Source: Flavobacteriales bacterium
Lineage (GTDB): Bacteria; Bacteroidota; Bacteroidia; Flavobacteriales_E; Vicingaceae
Length of the DNA: 64,000 bases
Assembly: GCA_020635825.1 (NCBI GenBank)
Contig: JACJZA010000015.1
Span: 1 to 64,000 of the forward strand
Direction of reading: 5' to 3'
Shown here: positions 18,190-27,268 of the stretch, piece by piece
Numbering within the stretch: position 1 is the stretch's first letter
How the letters are laid out: the number at the start of each line of letters is the position of its first letter
Made by a program: the position numbers and the translations under genes
Notes under the pieces: model-generated
Database searches by the model: none
Told to the model about the DNA's origin: nothing
What the model saw: only the letters and a program-made list of their open reading frames with translations

Positions 18190-19008
18190 ATGAAAAAAAT
18201 ATTATTTGGACTACTTGTTTTCAATTTGCTACCTTTTTTAGGTTGGTCAAATGGAAATGATGTAATTGGTGCTCGTTCAGCTGCATTAGGTGGTTTTTCT
18301 ACCACTTTATCTGATGTTTGGTCAACGAGTAATAACCAAGCCGGATTAGGTTATTTAACTGAAATGACTGGAGGAATTTATTACGAAAGTCGATTTATGT
18401 TGAAAGAAACCTCATACAAAGCAGGAGCCTTTGCTTTGCCAACTAAATTAGGTGCATTTGGTTTGAATGTTAAATCTTTTGGATATTCCTTGTACAATCA
18501 AACTCAAGCAGGACTCTCTTATGGGCAAAAATTAACCGATAAAATTGCATTGGGAGTTCAATTGAATTATTTCAATGTGAAATTGAATCAAGATTATGGG
18601 CAGAAATCTACATTTACTGCAGCTATTGGTCTTATGGCACACCTTTCCGAAGAAATAACCTTAGGAGTACATGTCTTTAATCCTACTAGAGTTAAGTTGG
18701 CCGATTACAACAATGAAAGAGTTCCTACTATAATGAAGTTAGGATTGGATTATAAGTTTTCTGAAAAGGTATTTTTAGGGGTTGAAACAGAAAAAGATAT
18801 AAATTATGATGCAGTTGTGAAAGTAGCAGTAGAATACAATCCAATTGATATACTGTATTTGCGTGGAGGGGTGGCTACCAATCCACACATGAGTTCTTTT
18901 GGTTTTGGACTAAAATTAAAAGATCTTAAACTGGATTTATCATCTTCATTTCATCAAACTTTAGGATTAACGCCTGCCGTTTCTATAGTTTATTCTCCAT
19001 CAAAATAG
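18190..19008 (+). CDS. Outer-membrane beta-barrel protein (PorV/UPF0164-like)
   Basis: A 272-residue protein with a signal peptide (ILFGLLVFNLLPFLGWS). The mature N-terminus contains IGARSAALGGFSTTLSDVWSTSNNQAGLG, in which the GARSAALGG...NPAGL-like pattern is typical of PorV, UPF0164 and FadL-type barrels in Bacteroidota. The rest alternates aromatic strands and turns, consistent with a 14-strand barrel. Its stop overlaps the start of the next gene (TAGTG), so the two are coupled. A PorV-like or general outer-membrane role is inferred. Confidence 0.7.
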   Translation: MKKILFGLLVFNLLPFLGWSNGNDVIGARSAALGGFSTTLSDVWSTSNNQAGLGYLTEMTGGIYYESRFMLKETSYKAGAFALPTKLGAFGLNVKSFGYSLYNQTQAGLSYGQKLTDKIALGVQLNYFNVKLNQDYGQKSTFTAAIGLMAHLSEEITLGVHVFNPTRVKLADYNNERVPTIMKLGLDYKFSEKVFLGVETEKDINYDAVVKVAVEYNPIDILYLRGGVATNPHMSSFGFGLKLKDLKLDLSSSFHQTLGLTPAVSIVYSPSK

Positions 19009-21113
19009 TGAATTTTAAGCTTAAACATATCATTTTAGGTTTACTGATTTTTGTTGGTGCAGGTCGATTTATGGCTCAAACGAATGAAGATGAAAAGAAT
19101 AAAATTATTGAAGAAAGAGTAGAGTATTTGGTCGATAATGCAGAGGAAAGCGATGTGGATTATACCACCATTTTTGAGCAATTGGCATACTTTTTTGATA
19201 AACCCTTAAACTTAAACAGAGCAGGATTATCAGAGTTAGAGGAACTTTCTCTTTTAAACGACATTCAGATCAATAACTTATTGTCTCATATTGATAAAAA
19301 TGGAAGATTAATGACGTTAGAAGAATTGCAAAGCATTGATGGATTTGACTTGCCCACCATTCGAAGAATATTGCCTTTTGTAAAAGTGTCAACAGATGTG
19401 GATAGCCCACAACTCACTTTTGATGAGCTTTTAAAGAATGGAACCAATCAATGGTTTATTCGTTATCAGGAAGTGTTAGAAGAAAAAAAAGGGTTTAGCG
19501 ATGTATCTGATTCAGCGTTAATTGCTAGTCCAAATTCCAGATATAAAGGTGATGCATCAAGAATTTATACTCGTTATAAATACAATTATGGTTCTCATTT
19601 AAGTTTTGGATTTACTGCTGAGAAAGATGCCGGTGAAGAATTTTTTACCGGAACTCAAAAGCAAGGCTTTGATTTTTATTCGGGACATTTTTTCTTAAAA
19701 AATCAAGGGAAAATTAAACAGTTAGCCATTGGAGATTATCAGGCTCAATTCGGACAAGGGGTTACTTTTTGGTCGGGATTAGCTTTTGGGAAATCTGCAG
19801 CTATTATGACAGTCAAACGAAGTGCAGTAGGGTTAAAACCTTATACTTCCGTTGATGAAAATTTGTTTTTACGTGGAGGTGGTCTTTCTATGAAATTTGA
19901 TAAAGTGGAAGCTACTGCATTTTATTCTTATAATAATATTGATGCTAACATAGATTATTCAGATTCTACTTTAATTGATGAAGGAGTAACCACTATTACT
20001 TCTTTTCAGCAAACAGGATTTCATAGAACAGTAAATGAAATTGAAGATAAAGATGCCATCGTAAAACAAACAATGGGAGGTCATTTGGCTTACGTAACCA
20101 GAAGATTGAATATTGGTGTGACAGGAGTACACGATAAAATTAATGCTGATTTTAAACCCAATTTAGATGTGTATAGTCAGTTTAGAAACCAAGATGACCA
20201 ACAGACCAATTTAGGGGTAGATTACAACTGGATTTATAAAAACATTAATTTTTTCGGTGAATTTTCAAAGAGTGTCGATGCAGGAACTGCATTGGTTTCT
20301 GGAGCTTTAATAAATCTAGATTCCAGATTGTCGATGATTGCCATGTATCGAAACTTTGATAGAGATTTTCAACCTATTGCAAGTGCAGCAGTAAGCGAAA
20401 ACTCTACCAATGAAAACGAAAGAGGAATTTATTTAGGTATTGAAGCTACTCCTATTAAAAAGTTCATTTTATCTGCTTATTACGACCAATTTTCATTTCC
20501 GTGGCTAAAATATCAGGTGAATGCACCAAGCGATGGTTATCAGTATTTGGCTCAACTTACTTATAAGCCTTCTAAAAAGTTAGAAATGTATTTTAGAATT
20601 AAAGAACGCAAAAAGGGCGAAAATACCGACATTGATTTAACAGAAGGAATTGATTATACAGTTTATCGTAAACAAATCAATTATCGTTACAATGTGAGCT
20701 ATCAGATTTCACCATCGTTTAAATTAAAGAGTAGAGTAGAGTTGGTCAATTCTCATTTGGACGAAACTCCAGCTGAGGTAGGTTATTTAATTTATCAGGA
20801 TGTAATTTATCAGCCTATGAAAAGCCCATTTTCCTTTTCATTTAGATATGGTATTTTCGAAACCGATTCTTACAATGCCAGAATTTATGCTTACGAAAAT
20901 GATGTACTGTACGCCTTTTCAATTCCTGCTTATTACAACAGAGGTACACGAACTTACCTAACCGTTCGTTATAAAGTAAAAAGAGGAATAGATTTATGGT
21001 TGCGTTATGGCTTGACCTATTACGACAACGTAGATGTAATCAGTTCTGGGTTAGAAGAAATTCAAGGAAATACCAAAAGCGAAATAAAAGCCCAAGTGAG
21101 GTTTAAGTTTTGA
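19008..21113 (+). CDS. Helix-hairpin-helix plus outer-membrane beta-barrel protein
   Basis: A 701-residue protein starting at GTG, with the start overlapping the previous stop. It has a signal peptide (HIILGLLIFVGAGRFMAQ). Residues about 60-125 form a ComEA-like helix-hairpin-helix region (LNLNRAGLSELEELSLLNDIQ, LMTLEELQSIDGFDLPTIRR). The remaining about 550 residues are beta-strand rich with many aromatic residues and end in VRFKF, the C-terminal aromatic signature of outer-membrane barrels. Bacteroidota carry a conserved family with this layout. A function in DNA uptake is tempting because of the HhH part, but it is not shown. Confidence 0.75.
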   Translation: MNFKLKHIILGLLIFVGAGRFMAQTNEDEKNKIIEERVEYLVDNAEESDVDYTTIFEQLAYFFDKPLNLNRAGLSELEELSLLNDIQINNLLSHIDKNGRLMTLEELQSIDGFDLPTIRRILPFVKVSTDVDSPQLTFDELLKNGTNQWFIRYQEVLEEKKGFSDVSDSALIASPNSRYKGDASRIYTRYKYNYGSHLSFGFTAEKDAGEEFFTGTQKQGFDFYSGHFFLKNQGKIKQLAIGDYQAQFGQGVTFWSGLAFGKSAAIMTVKRSAVGLKPYTSVDENLFLRGGGLSMKFDKVEATAFYSYNNIDANIDYSDSTLIDEGVTTITSFQQTGFHRTVNEIEDKDAIVKQTMGGHLAYVTRRLNIGVTGVHDKINADFKPNLDVYSQFRNQDDQQTNLGVDYNWIYKNINFFGEFSKSVDAGTALVSGALINLDSRLSMIAMYRNFDRDFQPIASAAVSENSTNENERGIYLGIEATPIKKFILSAYYDQFSFPWLKYQVNAPSDGYQYLAQLTYKPSKKLEMYFRIKERKKGENTDIDLTEGIDYTVYRKQINYRYNVSYQISPSFKLKSRVELVNSHLDETPAEVGYLIYQDVIYQPMKSPFSFSFRYGIFETDSYNARIYAYENDVLYAFSIPAYYNRGTRTYLTVRYKVKRGIDLWLRYGLTYYDNVDVISSGLEEIQGNTKSEIKAQVRFKF

Positions 21114-21177
21114 ATCATGATGAGCATCATTTCATCTAAATTAAAAGTTGTATTTATTTACACTTTTAAATTAAAAA

Positions 21178-21357
21178 ATGGTGGTTTTAGTTGTGATTAC
21201 TTTTATCGTCTATCTCCTTTTTGGACTGTCTATCATTATAATAAATAAGAGAATAGGAAGAGTGGAGAAGAATATTTCTTTTATTTTTATTCCTGCAATA
21301 GCCAGTTTTGTTTTGGGAATAATTTGCCTTGTTTATGCAATATCCACTTTGGTATAA
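21178..21357 (+). CDS. Small membrane protein, 59 residues
   Basis: An ATG-to-TAA frame with two hydrophobic segments (residues about 2-22, VVLVVITFIVYLLFGLSII, and 37-57, FIPAIASFVLGIICLVYAI) separated by the basic loop NKRIGRVEK. This is a hairpin topology with a positive-inside loop. The stop codon directly abuts the stop of the convergent pth gene with no intervening base. The family is not recognised. The hydrophobicity pattern and the A-rich leader make it a real gene candidate. Confidence 0.65.
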   Translation: MVVLVVITFIVYLLFGLSIIIINKRIGRVEKNISFIFIPAIASFVLGIICLVYAISTLV

Positions 21358-21921
21358 TCACTTTCCATTAAACTCACTCATGGTTCTTCCTAAACCAATG
21401 GTGCCGAAACTTTTAATGGCTTCTACTGCTTTGTTTATTCTTTCAGATAATTGAGATTGTTCTTCAGGGGCAAAGTCGCCTAAAACGTAGTTGATTTGTT
21501 TTCCTTTTACAAATTCACTTCCTACACCAAAACGCAAACGAGCATAATTGGCGTTGCCCAAACATTCAATAATGTTTTTTAATCCATTATGTCCACCGTC
21601 GCTTCCTTTTCCTTTTATTCTGATGGTTCCAAAAGGCAACGCAATGTCATCAGTGATGACCAGTAAGTTTTCTTGTTTTATTTTTTCTTGTTGGAGGTAG
21701 TAGTTAACTGCTTTACCACTTAAGTTCATATAAGTAGAAGGTTTTACTAAAATAAAAGTACGTCCTTTAAACTTTAGTGTAGCAGTAGAGCCTAATTTAT
21801 TAGGCTCAAAAAAAACATTGGATGCACTAGCCAGTGCATCCAATATCTTAAAACCTATATTATGTCGAGTATTTTCGTATTCAGAGCCAATGTTGCCCAA
21901 TCCTACAATTAAATACTTCAT
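21358..21921 (-). CDS. pth: Peptidyl-tRNA hydrolase
   Basis: The 187-residue protein is of normal Pth length and recycles tRNA from peptidyl-tRNA released by stalled ribosomes. Signatures are VGLGNIGSEYENTRHNIGF at the N-terminus with the catalytic His in TRHN, KPSTYMNLSG, DDIALPFGTIRIKGKGSDGGHNGLK, and RLRFGVG. It is the last gene of the minus-strand prs-rplY-pth run, 8 nt after rplY. Confidence 0.97.
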   Translation of the reverse strand: MKYLIVGLGNIGSEYENTRHNIGFKILDALASASNVFFEPNKLGSTATLKFKGRTFILVKPSTYMNLSGKAVNYYLQQEKIKQENLLVITDDIALPFGTIRIKGKGSDGGHNGLKNIIECLGNANYARLRFGVGSEFVKGKQINYVLGDFAPEEQSQLSERINKAVEAIKSFGTIGLGRTMSEFNGK

Positions 21922-21929
21922 AATTTATC

Positions 21930-22565
21930 TTATTCTGCAGAAGCTTCAGCAGTTTCTTCAGCAGCAGCTTCAGTTGCTTCTCCTTCTTCTTCATCTTCGT
22001 CACCAGAACTAGCAGACATTGCAGCTCTAGACATTTTAATAGCAACAACTACAGCGTTTGCAGCATCTAAGAAAGTTAAACCATCACTAGCTAAATCAGC
22101 AACTTTAATTGATTGTCCAATTTTTAAAGGAGTAATGTCAACAGTAATAAAATCCGGTAAAGCTTCAGCCAAACCTCTTACTTTTAATCTTCTGGTTACG
22201 GTTCTTAATTTACCACCCGCTAATACTCCTTTTGAAGTACCAGTAATTTTAATTGGTAAACTTACAGTAATTGCTTGTCCTTCTATTGCTTCTAAAAAGT
22301 CAATGTGTAATACTTTATCAGTTACAGGGTGAAATTGAACATCTTTTACAATTGCTCTGTGTTTTGACCCTTCAATATCAAGATCAACAAAATATACATT
22401 TGGTGAATTGATAATTTTTTCGAATTGAATTTGGTTTACGGTAAAATGTACATTGTCTTTACCTCCATACAATACTGCAGGAATTTTTTCTTCTTTTCTT
22501 AAAGATTTAGCATCTGAAGACCCTCTGTCTGCTCTTTTATTTCCTTTTAATGCTACCGATTTCAT
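21930..22565 (-). CDS. rplY: 50S ribosomal protein L25, long (Ctc) form
   Basis: The 211-residue protein has an N-terminal L25 5S-rRNA-binding domain (RADRGSSDAKSLRKEEKIPAVLYG) and the C-terminal TL5/Ctc domain. It finishes with an acidic Ala/Glu-rich tail (GDEDEEEGEATEAAAEETAE). It binds 5S rRNA in the central protuberance of the large subunit. It lies between prs and pth, an arrangement common across bacteria. Confidence 0.96.
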   Translation of the reverse strand: MKSVALKGNKRADRGSSDAKSLRKEEKIPAVLYGGKDNVHFTVNQIQFEKIINSPNVYFVDLDIEGSKHRAIVKDVQFHPVTDKVLHIDFLEAIEGQAITVSLPIKITGTSKGVLAGGKLRTVTRRLKVRGLAEALPDFITVDITPLKIGQSIKVADLASDGLTFLDAANAVVVAIKMSRAAMSASSGDEDEEEGEATEAAAEETAEASAE

Positions 22566-22581
22566 TATAATAGTGTTTTAA

Positions 22582-23517
22582 TTAACAAATAAATGTGTTG
22601 CTTATAGATTCGTGATTGAATACTTTGTTGATAATATCTGAGAACAATTCAGCTACCGAAAGTACTTTGATTTTATCGCTTTGTTGCGACAATGGAATAG
22701 TATCAGTAACGATTAGTTCAGTCAATTTTGAATTTTCGATGCGTTCGTAAGCTTTACCTGATAAAATGGCGTGGCTGGCAATAGCTCTTACACTGGTTGC
22801 ACCATTATCCATCATAATATCAGCAGCTTTGGTTAAAGTTCCAGCAGTATCAACCATGTCATCAACAATGATAACATCTCTTCCGGCTACTTCACCAATT
22901 AAAAACATATCTTCAATTACATTGGCTTTTTTTCTTTGCTTATAACAAACAGCTACTTCAGCCTCTAAAAATTTTGCATAAGCGTTGGCTCTTTTGGTAC
23001 CACCCATATCAGGCGAAGCCATGGTTAAGTTAGGTAAATTAAGTTGCTTAATGTAAGGGATAAAAATGGTTGAACCAAAAATGTGGTCAACAGGAACTTC
23101 AAAAAATCCTTGAATTTGGTCGGCGTGTAAATCCATCGTCATTACTCTGGTAACACCTGCTGCAGCCAACATGTTAGCTGCTAATTTAGCTCCTATCGGA
23201 ACTCTTGGTTTGTCTTTTCTATCTTGACGAGCCAAACCAAAGTAAGGGATAATGGCTACAATTCTTCTTGCCGATGCTCTTTTTGCAGCATCAACCATCA
23301 TTAATAATTCCATTAAATTATCAGATGGTGGAAAAGTAGATTGAATAATAAAAACATCTGCACCACGAACCGACTCCTCGAAAGAAGGCTGGAACTCACC
23401 ATCGCTAAAAGTATTGATGATAACATTACCTAAAGGAATACCATAGCTTTTAGCAATTTTTTCTGCTAAATCTTTGGATGCTCTCCCTGAAAATAATTTG
23501 ACCTTTGGTTCGTACAT
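22582..23517 (-). CDS. prs: Ribose-phosphate pyrophosphokinase
   Basis: The 311-residue protein makes PRPP from ribose 5-phosphate and ATP for purine, pyrimidine, His and Trp synthesis. Visible motifs are FSDGEFQPSFEESVRGADVFIIQST, the MDLHADQIQGFF flexible-loop region, and the PRPP-binding DVIIVDDMVDTAGTLTKAA. It is the first gene of the prs-rplY-pth operon, with a clear -7 box about 30 nt upstream. Confidence 0.97.
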   Translation of the reverse strand: MYEPKVKLFSGRASKDLAEKIAKSYGIPLGNVIINTFSDGEFQPSFEESVRGADVFIIQSTFPPSDNLMELLMMVDAAKRASARRIVAIIPYFGLARQDRKDKPRVPIGAKLAANMLAAAGVTRVMTMDLHADQIQGFFEVPVDHIFGSTIFIPYIKQLNLPNLTMASPDMGGTKRANAYAKFLEAEVAVCYKQRKKANVIEDMFLIGEVAGRDVIIVDDMVDTAGTLTKAADIMMDNGATSVRAIASHAILSGKAYERIENSKLTELIVTDTIPLSQQSDKIKVLSVAELFSDIINKVFNHESISNTFIC

Positions 23518-23544
23518 TTTTTATCCTTGATGTTTTAAGGGCTG

Positions 23545-23552
23545 CAAATTTA
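23545..23552 (-). promoter_or_regulatory. -7 box of the prs promoter
   Basis: On the minus strand the sequence is TAAATTTG, an exact match to the Bacteroidota -7 consensus TAnnTTTG, 27 nt before the prs start codon. Confidence 0.6.
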
Positions 23553-23739
23553 TTAATTTATTAATACTAAGCCAAATAAATAGTAAAAACTATTGCAAAT
23601 AATTTTGCCTTTCCCAATTTACTACTAAGTTAAGAATTGTAGCAGTAATTTTTTGAGCTAATACCTTTAAATATTTGATGAAACATTTTATTCTTTGGAA
23701 AGGAATGAATATTTTCGCAGTCCAATTTTTAGAATTATT

Positions 23740-23803
23740 GCCCGAGTGGTCCTTCAGCAGGTTCAGGATAAACTCCACCACCGGTCGAAAAACTAAAATT
23801 TAT
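23740..23803. repeat. REP-like insertion with duplicated tRNA-Leu 5' end
   Basis: GCCCGAGTGG at 23740-23749 repeats the first ten bases of the tRNA-Leu gene that begins at 23804. Between the copies lie 54 bp that start with the REP-like palindrome TCCTTCAGCAGGTTCAGGA. The arrangement looks like a small insertion that duplicated the target and left the tRNA intact. Confidence 0.6.
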
Positions 23804-23884
23804 GCCCGAGTGGCGGAATTGGTAGACGCGCACGACTCAAACTCGTGTTCCACTGGAGTGCCGGTTCGACTCCGGCCTCGGGTA
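23804..23884 (+). tRNA. tRNA-Leu (anticodon CAA)
   Basis: The acceptor stem GCCCGAG pairs with CTCGGGT. The anticodon stem-loop is CACGA-CTCAAAC-TCGTG with anticodon CAA. A long class II variable arm and the T loop TTCGACT are present. CCA is not encoded. The gene is on the plus strand, opposite to prs. Confidence 0.95.
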
Positions 23885-23985
23885 CAAAAAGACCTTAGAT
23901 TTTCTTCTAGGGTCTTTTCTTTTTATCGATTTTATGGTTTTTATTTTTCACGAAGGTACAGAATTGGGGACAATTCTTAACTGTT

Positions 23986-24279
23986 TTAAACCCAAATACT
24001 CACTTCAATATTTTGATTGGAATTTAGGATAGCTTTTTTTCTTACTTCAGCTTTAATGGGTAGTATATAAGTATTTAATTTAGTGTCAAACCATATCGCT
24101 GTTTCCCAAATTATATCACCAACCTCTGCTTTTGTTTTCATTCTGCCCCAGCCTTCTTCTTGCCATTTAAGATTTTCTCTTATTTCCTTTGAGATGGGAA
24201 TAGGTAATGAAACAAAATACCAACCATTAGGAGTGTCATATTTCCATATTTTAGCAGAAAAATTGTATTTTATCTTCAT
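23986..24279 (-). CDS. DUF1905-type protein
   Basis: A 97-residue protein with a single small domain. The pattern NFSAKIWKY...GWYFVSLPIPIS...GRMKTKAEVGDIIWETAIWFD...YILPIKAEVRKKA matches the DUF1905 family, a small beta-barrel of unknown function. There is no signal or TM segment. No operon partner lies within 100 nt. Confidence 0.75.
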   Translation of the reverse strand: MKIKYNFSAKIWKYDTPNGWYFVSLPIPISKEIRENLKWQEEGWGRMKTKAEVGDIIWETAIWFDTKLNTYILPIKAEVRKKAILNSNQNIEVSIWV

Positions 24280-24397
24280 CTTTCCAAATTACAAAAATAA
24301 CACTCCACTAATGAAATGATAGGTTGTTTTTGGATAATTATTTTTAAGATTACTACAACCTAGAATGGAATTAGGGGAGTGTGGGGTGGGGGTTGTT

Positions 24398-24784
24398 TTA
24401 TTCAGGTTTATAGTTGTCAAAATTAATTCCACTACATTTAAAAGTGTAGGTATCGGAAAAATCGGAATTAACATTAACTACATCTATCTCTACGTACGTC
24501 CCATTTGTATTGCCAGTAATTATATATTGTTCTTTTTCCCCATAGATTTTCATCATAATTCCACCAACCTTAACAGATTCGTTTGGAATATGTTTGAGAA
24601 GTTCTAAGTCTTCTCTAAATTCTACAATTTGCTCATTAGATAGTTCGAAGTCACCCGAATTATTATGCATTTCAACCTTATTAATACTTTTAATATTAAT
24701 TAAATCCTCTATTGGGATTACTTCTTTGTAAGAGCATGCTGTAACTACAACACCAACAAACAATATGAGGATTAGGTTTTTCAT
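24398..24784 (-). CDS. Small lipoprotein of unknown function
   Basis: A 128-residue protein with a type II signal peptide (LILILFVGVVVTAC), whose Cys in VTAC would be lipidated. The remainder (about 110 residues) is acidic and beta-rich and not recognised. Its start overlaps the stop of the upstream exported gene by one base, so both are translated from one message. The two leaders are similar (ILFVGV), suggesting related export signals. Confidence 0.7.
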   Translation of the reverse strand: MKNLILILFVGVVVTACSYKEVIPIEDLINIKSINKVEMHNNSGDFELSNEQIVEFREDLELLKHIPNESVKVGGIMMKIYGEKEQYIITGNTNGTYVEIDVVNVNSDFSDTYTFKCSGINFDNYKPE

Positions 24785-25458
24785 TAATTTACTGCTACTA
24801 TTTCAACGCATCCATATTCTTTACTGTAGTAATTTATTTTCTTCATTACTCTAACAATAAATAGTTCATTCCTCAGAGGTTTACTATACAGACTAAACGA
24901 CTTTGTACATTTGATGTTCATTTCAAATTCAGACCCTCTGAATTTAACAAGGTATAATTCTGTCTTTTTACGGTTTGATTTATTTCCATTTAGAAGGATA
25001 AATTCGATTTTTTTCTCATGCTCATCTATTTCTTTAGGATGCATTATCCTTTCTGTTATTTCTCCACAATTAAAAGTATCCCAATTGTAATTTAATATTT
25101 TAGCATTAGCTAGGTATTTATTATGTTGACTGGGTTTAATTCTAATATTATACTGAATTATCTCATATGGTCCAGTGTCTAAAAAATAGTCTGAGGACAT
25201 ATTTAGATTTTCCTGAAAATAACTTGAACTAATTTTATAGGTTGAGACGTCAGTTGGAGATTTATCATAGATTAAAAAATTGAAAAGTTGTTCTGATAGA
25301 TTCCAATAGTCATCTTGCATTTTATCTTTCGTTAAGTCCAAATTGTCATCTGAAACTATGGTGACACCTGTACTTAATGCATCTGTTCTGATAATTGTAT
25401 CCTGACTAAACCCAACTTGAGCTACACCAACAAATAATATTAGAAGCAGTTTTTTCAT
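24784..25458 (-). CDS. Exported protein of unknown function
   Basis: A 224-residue protein with a signal peptide (LLLILFVGVAQVGFSQ). The mature part has no motif I recognise; it contains two Cys residues and mixed alpha/beta predicted structure. It forms a two-gene unit with the lipoprotein that follows directly. Confidence 0.65.
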   Translation of the reverse strand: MKKLLLILFVGVAQVGFSQDTIIRTDALSTGVTIVSDDNLDLTKDKMQDDYWNLSEQLFNFLIYDKSPTDVSTYKISSSYFQENLNMSSDYFLDTGPYEIIQYNIRIKPSQHNKYLANAKILNYNWDTFNCGEITERIMHPKEIDEHEKKIEFILLNGNKSNRKKTELYLVKFRGSEFEMNIKCTKSFSLYSKPLRNELFIVRVMKKINYYSKEYGCVEIVAVN

Positions 25459-25496
25459 TATTCTAAATTAACGAAATTACTCCACATGATATAACC

Positions 25497-25519
25497 TAAA
25501 AACCTGCGCAGGTGTTTTT
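25497..25519 (-). terminator. Weak terminator-like palindrome
   Basis: ACCTGCGCAGGT is a perfect palindrome flanked by A and T runs on both sides, lying 14 nt past the stop of the 57-residue membrane protein gene on the minus strand. Confidence 0.4.
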
Positions 25520-25532
25520 CTTTCAGTGGTTT

Positions 25533-25706
25533 TTAAAACTCATGTATCATTTTTGCAATGAGTAAACTCAAGCCTATTAAACCAATGAGGCTACCTATAA
25601 AAGTATTCAAGAATTTGTAGCCATTTTTTTGTTGGTATTTGGCAATTGCAATGGCAAGGATAACATCGGCTAACATTAAAAGCCAAAATTGGTTAGGTGT
25701 AATCAT
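25533..25706 (-). CDS. Small membrane protein, 57 residues
   Basis: An uninterrupted ATG-to-TAA frame of 58 codons. It has two hydrophobic segments, residues about 7-23 (FWLLMLADVILAIAIAK) and 35-52 (FIGSLIGLIGLSLLIAK), separated by KYQQKNGYKF. A two-helix hairpin protein with Trp and Tyr at the membrane edges is expected. The gene sits between the trigger-factor terminator and an exported-protein pair. The family is not recognised. Confidence 0.6.
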   Translation of the reverse strand: MITPNQFWLLMLADVILAIAIAKYQQKNGYKFLNTFIGSLIGLIGLSLLIAKMIHEF

Positions 25707-25711
25707 GGGTA

Positions 25712-25740
25712 TAAAAAAAATCCCGCAACTTGGCGGGATT
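25712..25740 (-). terminator. Intrinsic terminator of tig
   Basis: On the minus strand AATCCCGC pairs with GCGGGATT around a short loop, followed by eight T residues. It begins directly after the tig stop codon. Confidence 0.85.
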
Positions 25741-25747
25741 TGAATAA

Positions 25748-27097
25748 TTATTTACTTACAATTTTAATAAACTCTTCGTAGCTAACTTCTTTTTCTTTTA
25801 ACTTAAAGATGCTTTTGTATAAGCCCATTAGTTTTTCATCGTACATCATCATATAAATGTTACGAGCTTCATCTTGGTTTTGTAAAACACGGTTAGCAGT
25901 TTCACCTAATTCGTCTTCATTGTCGGTAGGCAATCCCATACTTGCCATTTGTTGTTTTAGCAAGTCTTTGGTTTTCTCAACTACTTCTTCGTGGTTTACT
26001 TTTATATCGTTGTCTTGAATAACTTTGTTTTCAATCAACTGCCATTTTAAACCTTTAGCATACTGGTCATATTCATTTTCAATTTGCTCAGGAGAAATAG
26101 GTTTTTCGTTCGAAGCAGCAATCCATCTTTTTAAGAAAGCATCTGGTAAGTTAAGTTTTAACTTGTCTAATAATTCAGTTTGGATGTCAGCTTTTAATTT
26201 TCTCTCACTTTCAGTTACCAAACCTTGAGACATTTGTTCTTCTAATTTAGTTCTGAATTCAGCTTCAGAAGTAACCTGGTTAGGACCAAAAACTTTGTCA
26301 AACAATTCTTGGTTCATTTCTGCGGGCTCAATTCTGTTGATTTTTTCAATGGTAAATCTAAATTTAGATTTAATGCCTTTTAATTCGACCACTTTAACAC
26401 CAATAGCAGCAGCTTGGTCAGCTTCGTGCTCAGAAATTTTCTTTACATCTAAATCAATTTGGTCGCCACTTTGTTTTCCGGTTAATTCTTCTTTTAGTTT
26501 TTTATCGGTTACCGATTCAATCACTATAATAGAAGAATGCATGATTCCGCCTGCTTTAATTTCTTTTCCATCAAGCTCCACAAATTGCCCGTACAACATA
26601 TCATTTGCTTCAGAAACTTCTGGGTTACTCATTTTTCCGTAACGTTTGCAAATGTCTTGAACTTGTTTGTCAAGGTCTTTTTTATCTACTTTAATTTTAT
26701 AGTACTCAAATTTGTATTTATCGCTTAGTTTTAAATCAAATTGAGGAGCTAAACCAACGTCGTATCTAAATTCAAAATCAGTTTGATTTTCCCAATCAAT
26801 TTTTTGTTGGTCTTCTAATTTTGGAAGAGGATTACCTAAAACATCTAATTTTTCGTTGCTTAGGTATTCGTTTAATGAGTCAGATAAAATTTTATTGATT
26901 TCATCTACCATTGCATTTACTCCAACCATTTTCTTTACCATTCCCATCGGAACGTGTCCCTTTCTAAAACCAGGAAGAGAAGCTTTTTTTCTATAGTCTC
27001 TTAATACGTTGTCAACTTTTTCTTTGTAATCAGCTTCTTTTAATTCAACTTTGATTACTGCGTTTAAATCGTCAATTTTTTCTTGAGTAATGTTCAT
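25748..27097 (-). CDS. tig: Trigger factor, ribosome-associated chaperone
   Basis: The start is placed at 27097 (MNITQEKIDDLNAVIKVEL), the normal N-terminus of the family; eight extra residues from 27121 look spurious. The 449-residue protein has the ribosome-binding motif GFRKGHVPMGMVKKMVG near residue 45, a divergent FKBP-like middle domain and a long helical C-terminal chaperone domain. It binds nascent chains at the exit tunnel next to L23. A strong terminator follows the gene. Confidence 0.95.
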   Translation of the reverse strand: MNITQEKIDDLNAVIKVELKEADYKEKVDNVLRDYRKKASLPGFRKGHVPMGMVKKMVGVNAMVDEINKILSDSLNEYLSNEKLDVLGNPLPKLEDQQKIDWENQTDFEFRYDVGLAPQFDLKLSDKYKFEYYKIKVDKKDLDKQVQDICKRYGKMSNPEVSEANDMLYGQFVELDGKEIKAGGIMHSSIIVIESVTDKKLKEELTGKQSGDQIDLDVKKISEHEADQAAAIGVKVVELKGIKSKFRFTIEKINRIEPAEMNQELFDKVFGPNQVTSEAEFRTKLEEQMSQGLVTESERKLKADIQTELLDKLKLNLPDAFLKRWIAASNEKPISPEQIENEYDQYAKGLKWQLIENKVIQDNDIKVNHEEVVEKTKDLLKQQMASMGLPTDNEDELGETANRVLQNQDEARNIYMMMYDEKLMGLYKSIFKLKEKEVSYEEFIKIVSK

Positions 27098-27111
27098 TTG
27101 TTTTAATTTAT

Positions 27112-27170
27112 TGCCGGACATATTCCGGCATCTTTTTCATTTATTCAAAGATTCCGCAATAAATGCGGAA
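27112..27170. other. Two hairpins upstream of tig
   Basis: TGCCGGA/TCCGGCA (27112-27130) and TTCCGCA/TGCGGAA (27152-27170) are two perfect 7-bp stems in the leader region between tRNA-Leu and tig. They may shape the tig 5' end or be small repeats. Confidence 0.5.
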
Positions 27171-27179
27171 ATGTTTAAT

Positions 27180-27213
27180 TTAAAAAAAGGTACAAGGCAA
27201 ACACCTTATACCT
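27180..27213 (-). terminator. Intrinsic terminator of tRNA-Leu (UAG)
   Basis: On the minus strand AAGGTAtAAGG pairs with CCTTgTACCTT around a 6-nt loop, ending in a seven-T run. It lies 56 nt beyond the tRNA 3' end. Confidence 0.8.
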
Positions 27214-27268
27214 TTTTGGTTTTTTACGGGTGAGAGACTTTCGACTTCGGATCCATTCAACCTCGTTG

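Noticed and set aside
23675..23980. Plus-strand reading frame of 101 codons
   Set aside because: It runs straight through the tRNA-Leu (CAA) gene and a REP-like element; codon pattern is not protein-like.
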